Positions 31,455 through 40,632 of a DNA stretch of 64,000 nt are shown here, in pieces. The stretch comes from Candidatus Altimarinota bacterium. GTDB lineage: Bacteria; Patescibacteriota; Gracilibacteria; UBA4473. Below the pieces are notes generated by a model, which made no database searches, was not told where the DNA came from, and was given only the letters and a program-made list of their open reading frames with translations. Made by a program: the position numbers and the translations under genes. The DNA is taken from positions 186,001 through 250,000 of the forward strand of contig JAIPJB010000001.1 in the NCBI GenBank assembly GCA_021734395.1. The letters are read 5' to 3'. Positions within the stretch are counted from its first letter, which is position 1. Every line of letters begins with the position of its first letter.

Positions 31455-32846
31455 ATGATTCTGAAATCAAAAATTTTTCGAGCCTATGATATCCGCGGAG
31501 AAGCATTTGTGGATTTTGATGAAGATGGATTTTTTTCTATTGCTGCTGCCTTTGGCAAATATCTCCAAAAAAAACATTCCCTCAAAAATCCCAAAATATT
31601 CGTTTCTGGAGACGGCAGAATTTCTATGATTGAATTGTGGCCTGCTGTCGTTGCTGGTCTTCAGTCGGTGGGATGCACTGTGACATGGGGCGGGACGATC
31701 CCCACTCCTGTGAATTCATTTGCCCTGCACGCAGGGAGTTTTGATGCGACAATTCAAATCACGGCTTCCCATAACCCCTCTTCTGACAATGGACTCAAGC
31801 TGAATGATCAAGAAGGAGCTGTCTGTGGCGATGAGATTCAAAAAATAAAAAATCTCGCCGTCTGTAACGAATGCCGAGAAACAAAAGATTTCGGAGAGTG
31901 TGTTGGGGAATGTGAAGTTGTTTCTTTTGTGGATGCTTATACGCAAAAATTAAAAGCCATTACCCCTGCGCAAACAGCCCAAAAAATAGTGATCGATTGC
32001 GGAAACGGCGTTCCTGGGCTCTTCTATCCAAAGATATTAAAAGATTTCGGTCACGATGTCATCGAACTTTACTGTGACCTAAATGGTCACTTCCCTAACC
32101 ACCAACCGGATCCCGAAGAACCCGAAAATCTACGCGATCTGAAAACAAAAGTATATGAGGTGCGGGCGGATTTTGGTGTGGCCTTTGATGGAGATGGCGA
32201 CCGACTGGGGATCATTTTGAGTGATGGAACAATTCTTTCGGCCGATAAAATTTTATATATTCTGGCAGCTGATTTTTTGAGAAGAAATCCAAGAGAAAAA
32301 ATAATCGTGGATGCAATGAGCTCTGCCACATTGATCGAAAAAATAAAAAAGTTAGGAGGGAAACTCATCGTTTCTAAAACCGGGCATTCACACATTATGC
32401 AGAAAATGAAAGAAGAAAAAGCTCTCTTGGGAGGAGAGCAATCTGGTCATGAATTTTTCGGGGAAGATTTTTATGGACACGATGATGCGATGCTGGCTAT
32501 GCTTCGATTTTTGAGTGCCGTCCAAGACACTCCAACCCTGCTCCAAGAAGTCACTGAATCCTGGCCCAAGATGCAGGAATTTTCTGAGAAATTTAAAACC
32601 TCCGACGAAGAAAAATTCGAGATTGTAAAAAATGTAGCGACACAATTGGTCGCGTCTCTCCAAGATAAAAACGACAAGATTGACACTTTGGATGGTATCC
32701 GAATCGACTTCGGAGGCGGGGAATGGGCTATTATTCGTTGCTCGAATACTTCTCCCAAAATTGCCGTCCGAATCGAAGCAAAAGACGAAAAGAGCCTAGA
32801 AGAGAAAAAAGAATTATTGGTTGGAACGCTGAAGAAATATTTATAG
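31455..32846 (+). CDS. Phosphomannomutase/phosphoglucomutase
   Basis: 463 residues of the alpha-D-phosphohexomutase family: FRAYDIRG at the start, phosphoserine loop TASHNPSSDNGLK, metal loop DGDGDRLGI, sugar loop GGEQSGHEF, and C-terminal phosphate loop RCSNTSPK. It interconverts hexose 1- and 6-phosphates, probably feeding sugar nucleotides for surface glycans. A TACAAT box lies seven bases before ATG 31455, so the mRNA is probably leaderless. Confidence 0.92.
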   Translation: MILKSKIFRAYDIRGEAFVDFDEDGFFSIAAAFGKYLQKKHSLKNPKIFVSGDGRISMIELWPAVVAGLQSVGCTVTWGGTIPTPVNSFALHAGSFDATIQITASHNPSSDNGLKLNDQEGAVCGDEIQKIKNLAVCNECRETKDFGECVGECEVVSFVDAYTQKLKAITPAQTAQKIVIDCGNGVPGLFYPKILKDFGHDVIELYCDLNGHFPNHQPDPEEPENLRDLKTKVYEVRADFGVAFDGDGDRLGIILSDGTILSADKILYILAADFLRRNPREKIIVDAMSSATLIEKIKKLGGKLIVSKTGHSHIMQKMKEEKALLGGEQSGHEFFGEDFYGHDDAMLAMLRFLSAVQDTPTLLQEVTESWPKMQEFSEKFKTSDEEKFEIVKNVATQLVASLQDKNDKIDTLDGIRIDFGGGEWAIIRCSNTSPKIAVRIEAKDEKSLEEKKELLVGTLKKYL

Positions 32847-32853
32847 CTTTCCA

Positions 32854-32960
32854 GTCATTCCGGCTTGTCGGGAATCCTGAGCGAAAAGCATGTATATACC
32901 GCGCTTAGCGCTTGCCAGGAATTTCTTCCTCCACAGGATCCCCGCCTACGCGGGGATGAC
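32854..32960. repeat. Composite inverted-repeat element
   Basis: 107 bases with ends GTCAT and ATGAC, containing two modules: CCGGCTTGTCGGGAATCCTG and a hairpin CCCCGCCTACGCGGGG. It is a relative of the element at 1497-1558. The gap 32847-33110 holds no convincing gene. Confidence 0.6.
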
Positions 32961-33110
32961 ATCTTTATCTCCCTTTAGCTTTCTTTCCAGACCTGAATTG
33001 CTCCTCCGAGCAACCCACTTAAAACACCGACCGAATCAGTAGTATTTTGCGGGAGTAAATTTTAGATCTATTTGTTCAGCATCAATTCTAAAAAAGAATA
33101 TTTCTTCTCT

Positions 33111-35591
33111 TTACACATCTAACCGCGCAAATATCTCTTTCTCCACAAATTTTCGACTCCGGCCATACGTCAGGCGTGAAATCTGCTTGAGTGCAGTGGC
33201 GGCTTCCTCGTCTCCTTCTTCTAAATATGGGTTGAGAGGGACAACCGAAAACGGCTTGGAAGGCTGCGTATCAATAGAGAGCTTCATGACAGCCTTGTAT
33301 TTGTCGATATTGATCAGATCTTGATCGGTAAACGTTGGTCCCATTTCTTTCGCCATGTACTCCGCATCCTGGGCGCCAATTTTATAGGACATCATCGTCC
33401 CTACGTTCCCAAAGACAGCGTCTTTGAGATTTACCGATCGATCCCGTTTTTCTTTCTGTTCGATCTGACCGATGTACTGATGGGCGATATTGAGTCCCAG
33501 CCTATACTTTCTGGCTTCGGAGAGAATCGATTCAATCGATTCGGTGACATAATTTTGAAACTCATCGATATAGAGAAAAAAGTCCTGTGGTTTTTGTCCC
33601 TGAGCGAGTTGCTTTTGACGACGCATCGTCGCCATTTGAAGTTTGGAAACAATAATGAGTCCCAAAAGCTTGGAATTAATCTCTCCAACAGATCCTTTGG
33701 ACAGATTCATGAGGAGAATCTTTTCCTCCTCCATAACTTTGGCAAAATCAAAAGCTGATCGAGTCTGCCCGATGATATTGCGCATCATGGAGTTGGTCAC
33801 AAACGCTCCAAATTTGGCCGCAAAATATGGAATCATTTCTTGTTTTTCTCGGGCACCAGTTTGTGCCATCTGCTTCGTCCAAAATGATTTTACGACTGGA
33901 TTTTTTACGTGTTGTATTTTTGCTCGCTGAAACGCATCATCAGTAAAAAGCCGCACAATGTCCGTCAAGGAACCCCCCGCGGGATCAGCCATCAGCGTCA
34001 AACATCCATTGCGAAAATAATCTTGAATTCGAGGACCAAAAACTTCTTCGTCAAAAATTTTCAGCATAATGTTCATTGCGTCTAATGCCACCATATCTCG
34101 CTCTTCATCAGTTTGTGCTTCGAGCAAGTTGAGCCCCATGGGGCGCTCAGTATCGGAAGGGTCAAAAATAATCACATCATCGACCCGTGAACGAGGGACA
34201 AAAGGAAGCGTGTCTTCAATCAAGCTTCCATGCGGATCTACCACACACAAGCCTCTTCCATTGAGGAGATCTTGCCGGATCATAGATTTGAAAATCGAAG
34301 TTTTCCCCGTTCCTGTCTGCCCAATCACATAAAAATGCCGAAACCGATCTTCATTTTTGAGATAGACCGGTGTTTTTTCCCCTCGATAGACATTGTGTCC
34401 CAGAAGCAATCCTTCCTTCGGGAGATTCGAAGGAGCCTTCACGATTTTGTAGTTCTGCCATTTTACTCCGGGAGTCTGATTGTATTTTGTATGGGGAAAA
34501 TGAAAAAAAGACGCAACCTCTTCAGGACTCAAAAGCATTTTTTTCTGCCACCAAGGAGGTCTCGTAAAAGCCCGAAATAAAAATTCTCGGATAAGCTTTC
34601 GGGCGGAGTACCATTTTCTCTTAAAGAATCCATTCAAACTCGGGGTTCCGTATTGTGCAAAAGAATTCAGAAGTGAATGAAGATTGACCTCGGCTGTTTT
34701 TTTGTCAGGCGAAGAGGTAACACAGCGAATAAGTGATTGGAATCCAGGCTTTTCCGATTTTTCTTCTAGCGCTTTAATCGCTTCCTGAGACTCCTCGGAT
34801 CCAGAACTTTTGTCGTCTTGTATTTTTTGTTCGTTGGTCCCTCGAACCAAAACGCTAAAAAGACTTCCCAAAAGCGCAAAGGGGTTCCACCAAGGGGTTT
34901 CTGTCTTCCCTGAACTCATTTGTTTTGCTTTATGACGAGCTTTTTGCTGCCAATTATTTTTTGCGGGACGAATCATGATCTGGACTGCCGCAGAGTTTCC
35001 ATTTTCATCTGATGCGTTTGAAAGTGCATTAAGAATATTATTAATTGGGTCGGCTGACTCGAATCGCGTATAAGTCTTGAAAGGGAACCAATATTTTTTT
35101 GCGGGAATGAGCTGTGCGGTGCGCTGATGGGTCTTCTCATAGAAAATCTGCGGAGCTTCCAGTTCTTCCACCACCGCATCGGGATAAAAGCTCGTGATCT
35201 GTTTTTCGATAACCTGCTTCAGGTGACGAGGACCCCCAATATAAAAAGCGATTTCACCTTCTGTCGCAATATATTCTAACGACAAAAAGTCCTGATCGGT
35301 CACAATTGTTTTTGCTTCTTTTGAGTAAATACCGTGAAGGGTAGAAAAAAAATGCTCACTAATCCCAATAACCTTTCGAATCTCTGATGTCTGATCGCGT
35401 TCTCGCTCGTATTCTTCCTTTGATTCTTTTTTGGGGATAAGTACCTGAAGAAATACGAAGTCTAATGAGCGTCGAAAATCCGCTTTTCGGCGCAGCAAGA
35501 GAACGAGGAATATTCCAGCTATAGCCAGAGCAATTCCAATCCATATCCAGTCCCAAAATCCCAGTATCATGTACTCCTGCATTATGCTCAT
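33111..35591 (-). CDS. TraG/TraD-like ATPase, second copy
   Basis: 826 residues. A single N-terminal membrane helix (WIWIGIALAIAGIFLVLLL) is followed by the same N-terminal region as in the copy at 1566-4196, then Walker A GQTGTGKTSIFKSM near residue 430, CVVDPHGSLIED, and Walker B LYIDEFQNYVTES near residue 673 with SEARKYRLGLNIAHQYIGQ. It is the membrane-bound form of the coupling-protein-like ATPase. As with the other copy, no type IV secretion or relaxase gene is adjacent. ATG 35591 is chosen (35582 and 35570 are alternatives) because the frame upstream is antisense to the fusA start. Confidence 0.85.
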   Translation of the reverse strand: MSIMQEYMILGFWDWIWIGIALAIAGIFLVLLLRRKADFRRSLDFVFLQVLIPKKESKEEYERERDQTSEIRKVIGISEHFFSTLHGIYSKEAKTIVTDQDFLSLEYIATEGEIAFYIGGPRHLKQVIEKQITSFYPDAVVEELEAPQIFYEKTHQRTAQLIPAKKYWFPFKTYTRFESADPINNILNALSNASDENGNSAAVQIMIRPAKNNWQQKARHKAKQMSSGKTETPWWNPFALLGSLFSVLVRGTNEQKIQDDKSSGSEESQEAIKALEEKSEKPGFQSLIRCVTSSPDKKTAEVNLHSLLNSFAQYGTPSLNGFFKRKWYSARKLIREFLFRAFTRPPWWQKKMLLSPEEVASFFHFPHTKYNQTPGVKWQNYKIVKAPSNLPKEGLLLGHNVYRGEKTPVYLKNEDRFRHFYVIGQTGTGKTSIFKSMIRQDLLNGRGLCVVDPHGSLIEDTLPFVPRSRVDDVIIFDPSDTERPMGLNLLEAQTDEERDMVALDAMNIMLKIFDEEVFGPRIQDYFRNGCLTLMADPAGGSLTDIVRLFTDDAFQRAKIQHVKNPVVKSFWTKQMAQTGAREKQEMIPYFAAKFGAFVTNSMMRNIIGQTRSAFDFAKVMEEEKILLMNLSKGSVGEINSKLLGLIIVSKLQMATMRRQKQLAQGQKPQDFFLYIDEFQNYVTESIESILSEARKYRLGLNIAHQYIGQIEQKEKRDRSVNLKDAVFGNVGTMMSYKIGAQDAEYMAKEMGPTFTDQDLINIDKYKAVMKLSIDTQPSKPFSVVPLNPYLEEGDEEAATALKQISRLTYGRSRKFVEKEIFARLDV

Positions 35592-35655
35592 TTTCTTTTG
35601 GGTTGCAATGAGATCCCTTTCTGATATGACCTCCCCGAAGAGAAGCCCTGAAAAA

Positions 35656-35683
35656 TTGACATTTCTGCGCTGCTTCTTACAAT
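35656..35683 (+). promoter_or_regulatory. Promoter of fusA
   Basis: TTGACA (35656-35661), 16-base spacer, TACAAT (35678-35683), giving a leader of about 20 bases before ATG 35709. Confidence 0.7.
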
Positions 35684-35708
35684 CTGCGCGAATTTCTAAT
35701 ATTTGCCC

Positions 35709-37787
35709 ATGGCCCTCTCTCACTATCCTCTCAAACAAGTTCGAAATATCGGTATTATCGCGCATATCGATGCGGGAAAGACAACTGTCACCGAACGTGT
35801 CCTTTTTTATACTGGCCGATCTCACAAGCTCGGAGAAGTGCACGAGGGAGAAGCCATTATGGACTGGATGGAACAAGAACGTGAACGTGGAATCACGATC
35901 ACGTCTGCGGCCACGACCTGTTTTTGGAAGGACTGTCAGATCAATATCATCGACACCCCTGGGCACGTAGATTTTACTGTTGAAGTAGAACGGTCGCTGC
36001 GAGTTTTGGATGGAGCGGTTACTGTTTTTGATGGAGTTGCTGGTGTAGAACCTCAGTCAGAAACAGTGTGGCGACAGGCCGACCGCTATAAGGTTCCCCG
36101 CATGTGCTATATCAATAAATTGGATCGAACTGGTGCCGATTTTTGGCGTTCGTACGAATCTATCCTCAAGCGACTGACAAAAAATGCGCACCCCCTTCAG
36201 ATCCCTATTGGGTCAGAACAGGATTTTAAAGGCATCATTGACCTCATCGAAATGAAAGCCATTATGTTCAAAGACGAAATGGGAAAAGAGGTTGATATCA
36301 TTGATATCCCTGCTGAACACAAAGCGAAAGCGGAAGAGTGGCGAGAAAAAATGCTCGAAGCAGTCGCCACAAGTGATGAAGAGTTGATGGAAAAATATCT
36401 CGGAGGAGAGAATCTATCAGTCGAAGAAATCCGAGAGGGAATTCGACGAGTGACCATTGCAAATGAATTTGTACCAGTGTTAACCGGTTCCGCATTAAAA
36501 AATAAGGGCGTACAGCCTCTTTTGGATGCAGTCACGTATTATCTTCCTTGTCCTTTAGACGTTCCTTCTATCCCCGGAAAAAATCCTGAAACAGAAGCTG
36601 TCGAAGAACGACATGCCGACGAAAAGGAACCACTTGCCGCATTGGCTTTCAAGGTGGCGACCGACCCTTTCGTGGGACGTATTACTTTTGTGCGTGTTTA
36701 TTCTGGGATTATGGAAGCTGGGAGCTATGTATACAACTCCGCCAGCCAGAGCAAAGAACGCATTGGACGATTACTTCAGATGCACTCCAATCACCGAGAA
36801 GAAATCAAAAAAATCCCAGCCGGACACATCGGGGCTGTGGTAGGATTGAAAAATACAAAAACCGGGGAAACACTCTGTGATGAATCAACCCCCATCTTAC
36901 TCGAATCTATCGAATTTCCAGAACCTGTTATTTCGATTTCTATTGAGCCCAAAACAAAAGCCGATCAAGAGAAAATGGCTTTGGCTCTTCAAAAGCTTGC
37001 CGAAGAGGATCCTACCTTCCGAGTCCATACCAACGAAGAAACCAATCAAACTATTATTTCGGGGATGGGAGAATTACATTTGGAGGTGTTGGTCGATCGA
37101 CTCAAGCGGGAATTTAAAGTCGAAGCCAATATTGGCGCTCCTCAAGTTGCTTATCGAGAAACCATTCAAAAAGAAGTCGATGCGGAATACATGCACAAAA
37201 AGCAAACTGGTGGACGCGGACAATATGGACATGTTTTGTGTCACATTCGTCCCGGAGAACCAGGCAGCGGATTCGTTTTCAAAAATGCTATTAAGGGAGC
37301 TTCTATTCCCAACGAATTTATTCCGGGCTGTGAAAAAGGATTTAAAGAAGCCTCCTCTCGTGGTATTTTAGCGGGATATCCAGTGGTAGACGTGGAAGTT
37401 GAACTGTATGACGGAAGCTATCATGATGTTGACTCTTCTGAGATAGCATTTAAAGCCGCTTCCATACAAGCCTTTAAAGATGGAGCCAAACAAGCCGATC
37501 CGGCTCTTTTGGAACCAGTCATGAATGTAGAAATTGTTGCCCCAGAAGAATATCTCGGGGATGTTATGGGAGACGTGTCTTCCCGGCGTGGAATTATCCA
37601 GGAGACCGGAGATCGGGGATTGGCAAAATTTATTGACGCCAAAATCCCGTTGGCTGCGATGTTTGGATACGCCACAGATCTTCGATCTATGACCCAAGGA
37701 CGCGCTACCTATACCATGGAATTTGCCAACTACGAAAAGGTGCCGAAAAATGTGGCAACAGAGATTATTGAAGAACGTGCGGGATAA
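35709..37787 (+). CDS. fusA: Elongation factor G
   Basis: Translocation GTPase. G1 AHIDAGKTT, switch [14 protein letters not shown]3 [10 protein letters not shown]4 [10 protein letters not shown], and the later domains ([24 protein letters not shown]) are present; 692 residues is normal. ATG 35709 is used. In most bacteria fusA sits with rpsL and rpsG; here those genes follow rpoC about 18 kb away and fusA has its own promoter. Confidence 0.97.
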   Translation: MALSHYPLKQVRNIGIIAHIDAGKTTVTERVLFYTGRSHKLGEVHEGEAIMDWMEQERERGITITSAATTCFWKDCQINIIDTPGHVDFTVEVERSLRVLDGAVTVFDGVAGVEPQSETVWRQADRYKVPRMCYINKLDRTGADFWRSYESILKRLTKNAHPLQIPIGSEQDFKGIIDLIEMKAIMFKDEMGKEVDIIDIPAEHKAKAEEWREKMLEAVATSDEELMEKYLGGENLSVEEIREGIRRVTIANEFVPVLTGSALKNKGVQPLLDAVTYYLPCPLDVPSIPGKNPETEAVEERHADEKEPLAALAFKVATDPFVGRITFVRVYSGIMEAGSYVYNSASQSKERIGRLLQMHSNHREEIKKIPAGHIGAVVGLKNTKTGETLCDESTPILLESIEFPEPVISISIEPKTKADQEKMALALQKLAEEDPTFRVHTNEETNQTIISGMGELHLEVLVDRLKREFKVEANIGAPQVAYRETIQKEVDAEYMHKKQTGGRGQYGHVLCHIRPGEPGSGFVFKNAIKGASIPNEFIPGCEKGFKEASSRGILAGYPVVDVEVELYDGSYHDVDSSEIAFKAASIQAFKDGAKQADPALLEPVMNVEIVAPEEYLGDVMGDVSSRRGIIQETGDRGLAKFIDAKIPLAAMFGYATDLRSMTQGRATYTMEFANYEKVPKNVATEIIEERAG

Positions 37788-37790
37788 AAG

Positions 37791-37818
37791 TTGACAAAAA
37801 ACATTCTTTTTTTATGTT
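37791..37818 (+). promoter_or_regulatory. Promoter of the radical SAM operon
   Basis: TTGACA (37791-37796), 16-base spacer, TATGTT (37813-37818). The start codon of the leader peptide follows after eight bases, so the RNA would start at or next to that codon. Confidence 0.7.
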
Positions 37819-37826
37819 GTTATTGA

Positions 37827-37895
37827 ATGAAAATATTCCTCTTTTGCTTTTGGTATTGGAAAGCTCCGGTTTTGCCGGTGAGGATTTGTGCATAA
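37827..37895 (+). CDS. Leader peptide rich in Phe, Trp and Tyr
   Basis: A 22-codon frame from ATG to TAA beginning MKIFLFCFWYWKAP. Six of residues 4-11 are aromatic (F4, F6, F8, W9, Y10, W11). The aromatic run ends about ten bases before the first attenuator hairpin, so a ribosome stalled there would cover segment 1. This is the arrangement of amino-acid-controlled leader peptides such as TrpL and PheL. The peptide itself probably has no other role. Confidence 0.8.
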   Translation: MKIFLFCFWYWKAPVLPVRICA

Positions 37896-37941
37896 AAAAT
37901 TTCTTTTGTGTTTAAATCTGACCGGCTAAGCCGGTCTTTTT
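37864..37941 (+). promoter_or_regulatory. Transcription attenuator with competing hairpins
   Basis: Segment 1 CCGG (37866-37869) pairs with segment 2 CCGG (37875-37878). Segment 2 read as GCCGGT (37874-37879) is fully complementary to segment 3 ACCGGC (37921-37926), the antiterminator. Segment 3, GACCGGCT (37920-37927), also pairs with segment 4, AGCCGGTC (37929-37936), followed by a T run, the terminator. Stalling at the aromatic codons should favour 2:3 and allow readthrough. Confidence 0.8.
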
Positions 37942-38031
37942 GTTTTTATAGTTCCTTTCAGGGAAGCTATAAGAATTTTTCGTGCTGTGTTCTTTTATAT
38001 TTCAAAACCATTAAAAACAAGGAGACTTCTT

Positions 38032-38904
38032 ATGAATACTTTGTATGTAGACCTCCGCGGGAAATCAAAAGATATCATTTTGAAAAACCTTCGCGCATTT
38101 CTTCAAAACCTAGAGAACCGTAATTTTGATATTCAGCCGTCTAAATTTTCTTTCCAAGAAGCTGAAAACAAAGTCCGTTCAAAAAAATTAGAGGAATTTT
38201 TTGGAAAAAGTGTTCCTTATTCTTTTGCTGAGTTCTCTTCCTCCTTTTCCGGAGAAGACACTCTCTTGATTTTGAACACTTGTCTTCGTTTTACGCCTTC
38301 ATCTTTTCTTACAAAAAAAATCTTTGAACGCGTCCGATACAATAAAAGAGGCATCATTGTTGCGCACCCCCAATCTTGTTTTCGAGGAAAAAACATATTG
38401 CACTATTTTTTCTGCTATATAAAACAGGATGTCGCTTGTGTTCTTCTAAGAAAAGAAAATTTCTTGGAATATGTTCTAGATGTGTCTGTCTTTGAAAAAA
38501 CCCCGAAAGATCCTTCCGGAAAAAATCAGTATCTGGGACAAGATTTAGTGCAATTTCACAGCAAAAATAAAACTTTTGGGAAAGAATTAGGAAGAATAAT
38601 TCAAAAAATTTTTCTTGCTTTTCAAAGCGGTGGATTGGAACTTCTGATCGTCGATCTCCACGGAATTCCCTTCGTCACAAAATCCGGTCGAAAAATTCGT
38701 CGATTTGAAAGAGATTATTTTGTTCCCGTAAAGAATAAAAAAAATGTCGTGTGTGGGGTTTTAGCGGCTGCCGATGTTTTTTTTCAGAGCTCGGAAGAGT
38801 CTCTCAGTCCTTATGAAGGCGGTGTTTATTTCCAGGGCATAGAAACACAAACTGACATAATAAATGAGGATTTTATTCCCGAGAAATGCTTTTTATATGA
38901 ATAA
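38032..38904 (+). CDS. Unknown protein in the radical SAM operon, 290 aa
   Basis: Not recognised. A soluble protein of 290 residues with no signal or membrane helix. Notable stretches are GEDTLLILNTCLRFTPSS, GIIVAHPQSCFRGKN, and in the C-terminal part GLELLIVDLHGIPFVTKSG and RRFERDYFVPVKNKKN. Two of these look like buried beta strands ending in turn residues, so an alpha/beta fold is likely. ATG 38032 is set by a strong Shine-Dalgarno site AAGGAG (38019-38024), unusual in this window. It is transcribed behind the Phe/Trp/Tyr attenuator and 19 bases ahead of the radical SAM gene, so it probably supplies a substrate, partner or further step for that enzyme. Confidence 0.8.
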   Translation: MNTLYVDLRGKSKDIILKNLRAFLQNLENRNFDIQPSKFSFQEAENKVRSKKLEEFFGKSVPYSFAEFSSSFSGEDTLLILNTCLRFTPSSFLTKKIFERVRYNKRGIIVAHPQSCFRGKNILHYFFCYIKQDVACVLLRKENFLEYVLDVSVFEKTPKDPSGKNQYLGQDLVQFHSKNKTFGKELGRIIQKIFLAFQSGGLELLIVDLHGIPFVTKSGRKIRRFERDYFVPVKNKKNVVCGVLAAADVFFQSSEESLSPYEGGVYFQGIETQTDIINEDFIPEKCFLYE

Positions 38905-38923
38905 ACAAAAGGAGGAAAAAATC

Positions 38924-39976
38924 ATGAAAAAACAAATCCTAGATCTCCTAGAAGGAGATCAAGAAAAAAAATTAGATTCTGCCAAAGTCATTCTGGATAA
39001 TATGCCTTTGTTTTTTAATTCGGTAATCCAAGAGGCAAAAACTGTACATTTGGAACATTTCAGCCCGCGTATATTATTATACGCGATAAGTTATATTTCC
39101 GATGTTTGTATTAGTTCTTGCCAATATTGTGGTCACTCCAAAGACAATGCAAGAAAGCGTCGCCGCCTCTCTCTGGAAGAAATAGAGAAAGATTTTTCTG
39201 CTGTTTTGCAATACCACCCTCAGGAGCTGTGCGTATTAGCTGGGGAAGATCCTAAGATTTTCGATCACTTTATAGAAGCTATAAAAATTCTGAACAAACT
39301 GAATCCACATTTTGATAATTGCCTTCAACTGATCAGTCTTAATATTGCCCCTCTCGATAAGCCAAAATTCGAAAAAATAATTCAGGATTCACAGTCAAAA
39401 ATCCCCCTCCAATTTCGGATATTCCAGGAAACATATGACCGAGAAGAATATACACGCAATCATACCGATGGCCCCAAGACTAATTTTGATTTTCGTTATT
39501 CTGCTCAAGAAAGAGCCCTATCATCTGGATTTCAAAGTGTTGGGATTGGAGCACTCCTGGGAATTAACTCAAAAGGAACAAAAGGCAACAACCAGGAAAT
39601 ACTCTCTTTGATTGCTCATGCCTATGATTTAAAAACAAAAACCGGGCAATTCCCCGAAAGTGTCGCCATCCCTCGTTTACAACCAATCCCTGAGCAGCCT
39701 TCCCCCAAAAACTTCGTTGAGGACAAGAGATATATTTTTTATTTAGGAGTCTTGCGTCTAGCACTCCCAACTGTGAAAATCTACATCACAGCCAGAGAAG
39801 TTGCTTCTTTTATCGAAACGGTTGAGCCCTTTATAAATGTCCGCGACCTAGCCCCTCGCCCCTGCGTAGGAGGAAATATTAATGGCATGGATATTACCAA
39901 ATTCCAGAATCTCTTAGGAGATTCTCGTTCTGCCAAGGAGATAATAAATGATCTAAAAAATCGAAATAAAATATAA
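38924..39976 (+). CDS. Radical SAM enzyme of the HydG/ThiH (aromatic amino acid lyase) type
   Basis: 350 residues. The radical SAM cluster motif is CISSCQYCG (C62, C66, C69). Downstream, LNIAPLDKPKFEKI, FQETYDREEYTRNHTDGPK, DFRYSAQERALSSGFQSVGI and IPRLQPIPEQ follow the order of HydG and ThiH, which cleave tyrosine between C-alpha and C-beta; NosL does related chemistry on tryptophan. The C-terminal CxxC cluster domain of HydG is absent, so it is closer to ThiH in build. No thiamine, hydrogenase or thiopeptide gene is nearby. A strong Shine-Dalgarno site AAGGAGG (38909-38915) sets ATG 38924. Substrate (Tyr or Trp) and product are unknown. Confidence 0.88.
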   Translation: MKKQILDLLEGDQEKKLDSAKVILDNMPLFFNSVIQEAKTVHLEHFSPRILLYAISYISDVCISSCQYCGHSKDNARKRRRLSLEEIEKDFSAVLQYHPQELCVLAGEDPKIFDHFIEAIKILNKLNPHFDNCLQLISLNIAPLDKPKFEKIIQDSQSKIPLQFRIFQETYDREEYTRNHTDGPKTNFDFRYSAQERALSSGFQSVGIGALLGINSKGTKGNNQEILSLIAHAYDLKTKTGQFPESVAIPRLQPIPEQPSPKNFVEDKRYIFYLGVLRLALPTVKIYITAREVASFIETVEPFINVRDLAPRPCVGGNINGMDITKFQNLLGDSRSAKEIINDLKNRNKI

Positions 39977-40000
39977 CTTTCTCGAACACAGCACCATATA

Positions 40001-40029
40001 AAAAGTCCCGCTCGAGCGGGACTTTTTTT
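40001..40029 (+). terminator. Terminator of the radical SAM operon
   Basis: AAAAGTCCCGCTCGAGCGGGAC followed by a run of seven T; the 5' A run makes it potentially bidirectional, also ending the minus-strand gene at 40046. Confidence 0.85.
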
Positions 40030-40045
40030 CTGTCTCAAAAAATTA

Positions 40046-40549
40046 TTACCGCAAATACCAATTATACAACTTATTTCGTCCACTCCGCTGACCATCTAGT
40101 TCATTCTTCGCTGATCGATACTTTCGGTTGTATTGAATCGGACTTGGCCTTGAATCGAGAATTGGATCCTTATATCTCCCTTCGTACCGGTCTGTCATCT
40201 GATAGGCTTTTTTGACTCGATTCTTGTAGTGAAGAGATTCCCAAGGCAAAAGTGCCGGTTTCTCAAACTCGAAATACTCTGGAGATTCCTTTTTTACCTC
40301 TTTTAGTTGATATGATGACGTGGAAAAAGGCGTAACGGCCTTTTTTTGATTCTGATATAGCCGTTGCCCGCGGCTCTCTGAAATATTTCCTGAATAATTC
40401 CGAGAAATATCTAAAGAACGATCAACGTTCCTTTTGGGAAGCATAAGTTGATATTGCCCAAAGGGGGATACCTGGGCTGATACAGAAGAAGGGACTAAAA
40501 ATGCTCCCAATAATATTGCGGCGCCGAATATTGAACGAAGATGATTCAT
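40046..40549 (-). CDS. Exported hypothetical protein, 167 aa
   Basis: Not recognised. A signal peptide (FGAAILLGAFLVPSSVSAQ) is followed by a basic, Tyr/Arg-rich mature part with many RY, KY and NR pairs and no cysteine. This composition suggests a secreted, probably disordered or surface-bound protein. Promoter boxes at 40592-40619 leave a leader of about 50 bases. Confidence 0.65.
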   Translation of the reverse strand: MNHLRSIFGAAILLGAFLVPSSVSAQVSPFGQYQLMLPKRNVDRSLDISRNYSGNISESRGQRLYQNQKKAVTPFSTSSYQLKEVKKESPEYFEFEKPALLPWESLHYKNRVKKAYQMTDRYEGRYKDPILDSRPSPIQYNRKYRSAKNELDGQRSGRNKLYNWYLR

Positions 40550-40591
40550 GCTTAAAAAATTAAGAGAGAATATATATACATATACACAAAG

Positions 40592-40619
40592 ATTTTAAAT
40601 TTCTCCTTAAAAGAGTCAA
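40592..40619 (-). promoter_or_regulatory. Promoter of the exported protein gene
   Basis: Minus strand TTGACT (40619-40614), 16-base spacer, TAAAAT (40597-40592). Confidence 0.55.
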
Positions 40620-40632
40620 GCATTTGCTTTTC

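Noticed and set aside
32990-33085. Minus-strand peptide ending VGVLSGLLGGAIQVWKES
   Set aside because: It looks protein-like but has no start codon after the preceding stop; may be a relic and cannot be supported as a gene.
35592-35966. Upstream extension of the second TraD-like gene
   Set aside because: The open frame continues, but it is antisense to the start of fusA and lacks similarity; the membrane helix after ATG 35591 is the natural N-terminus.
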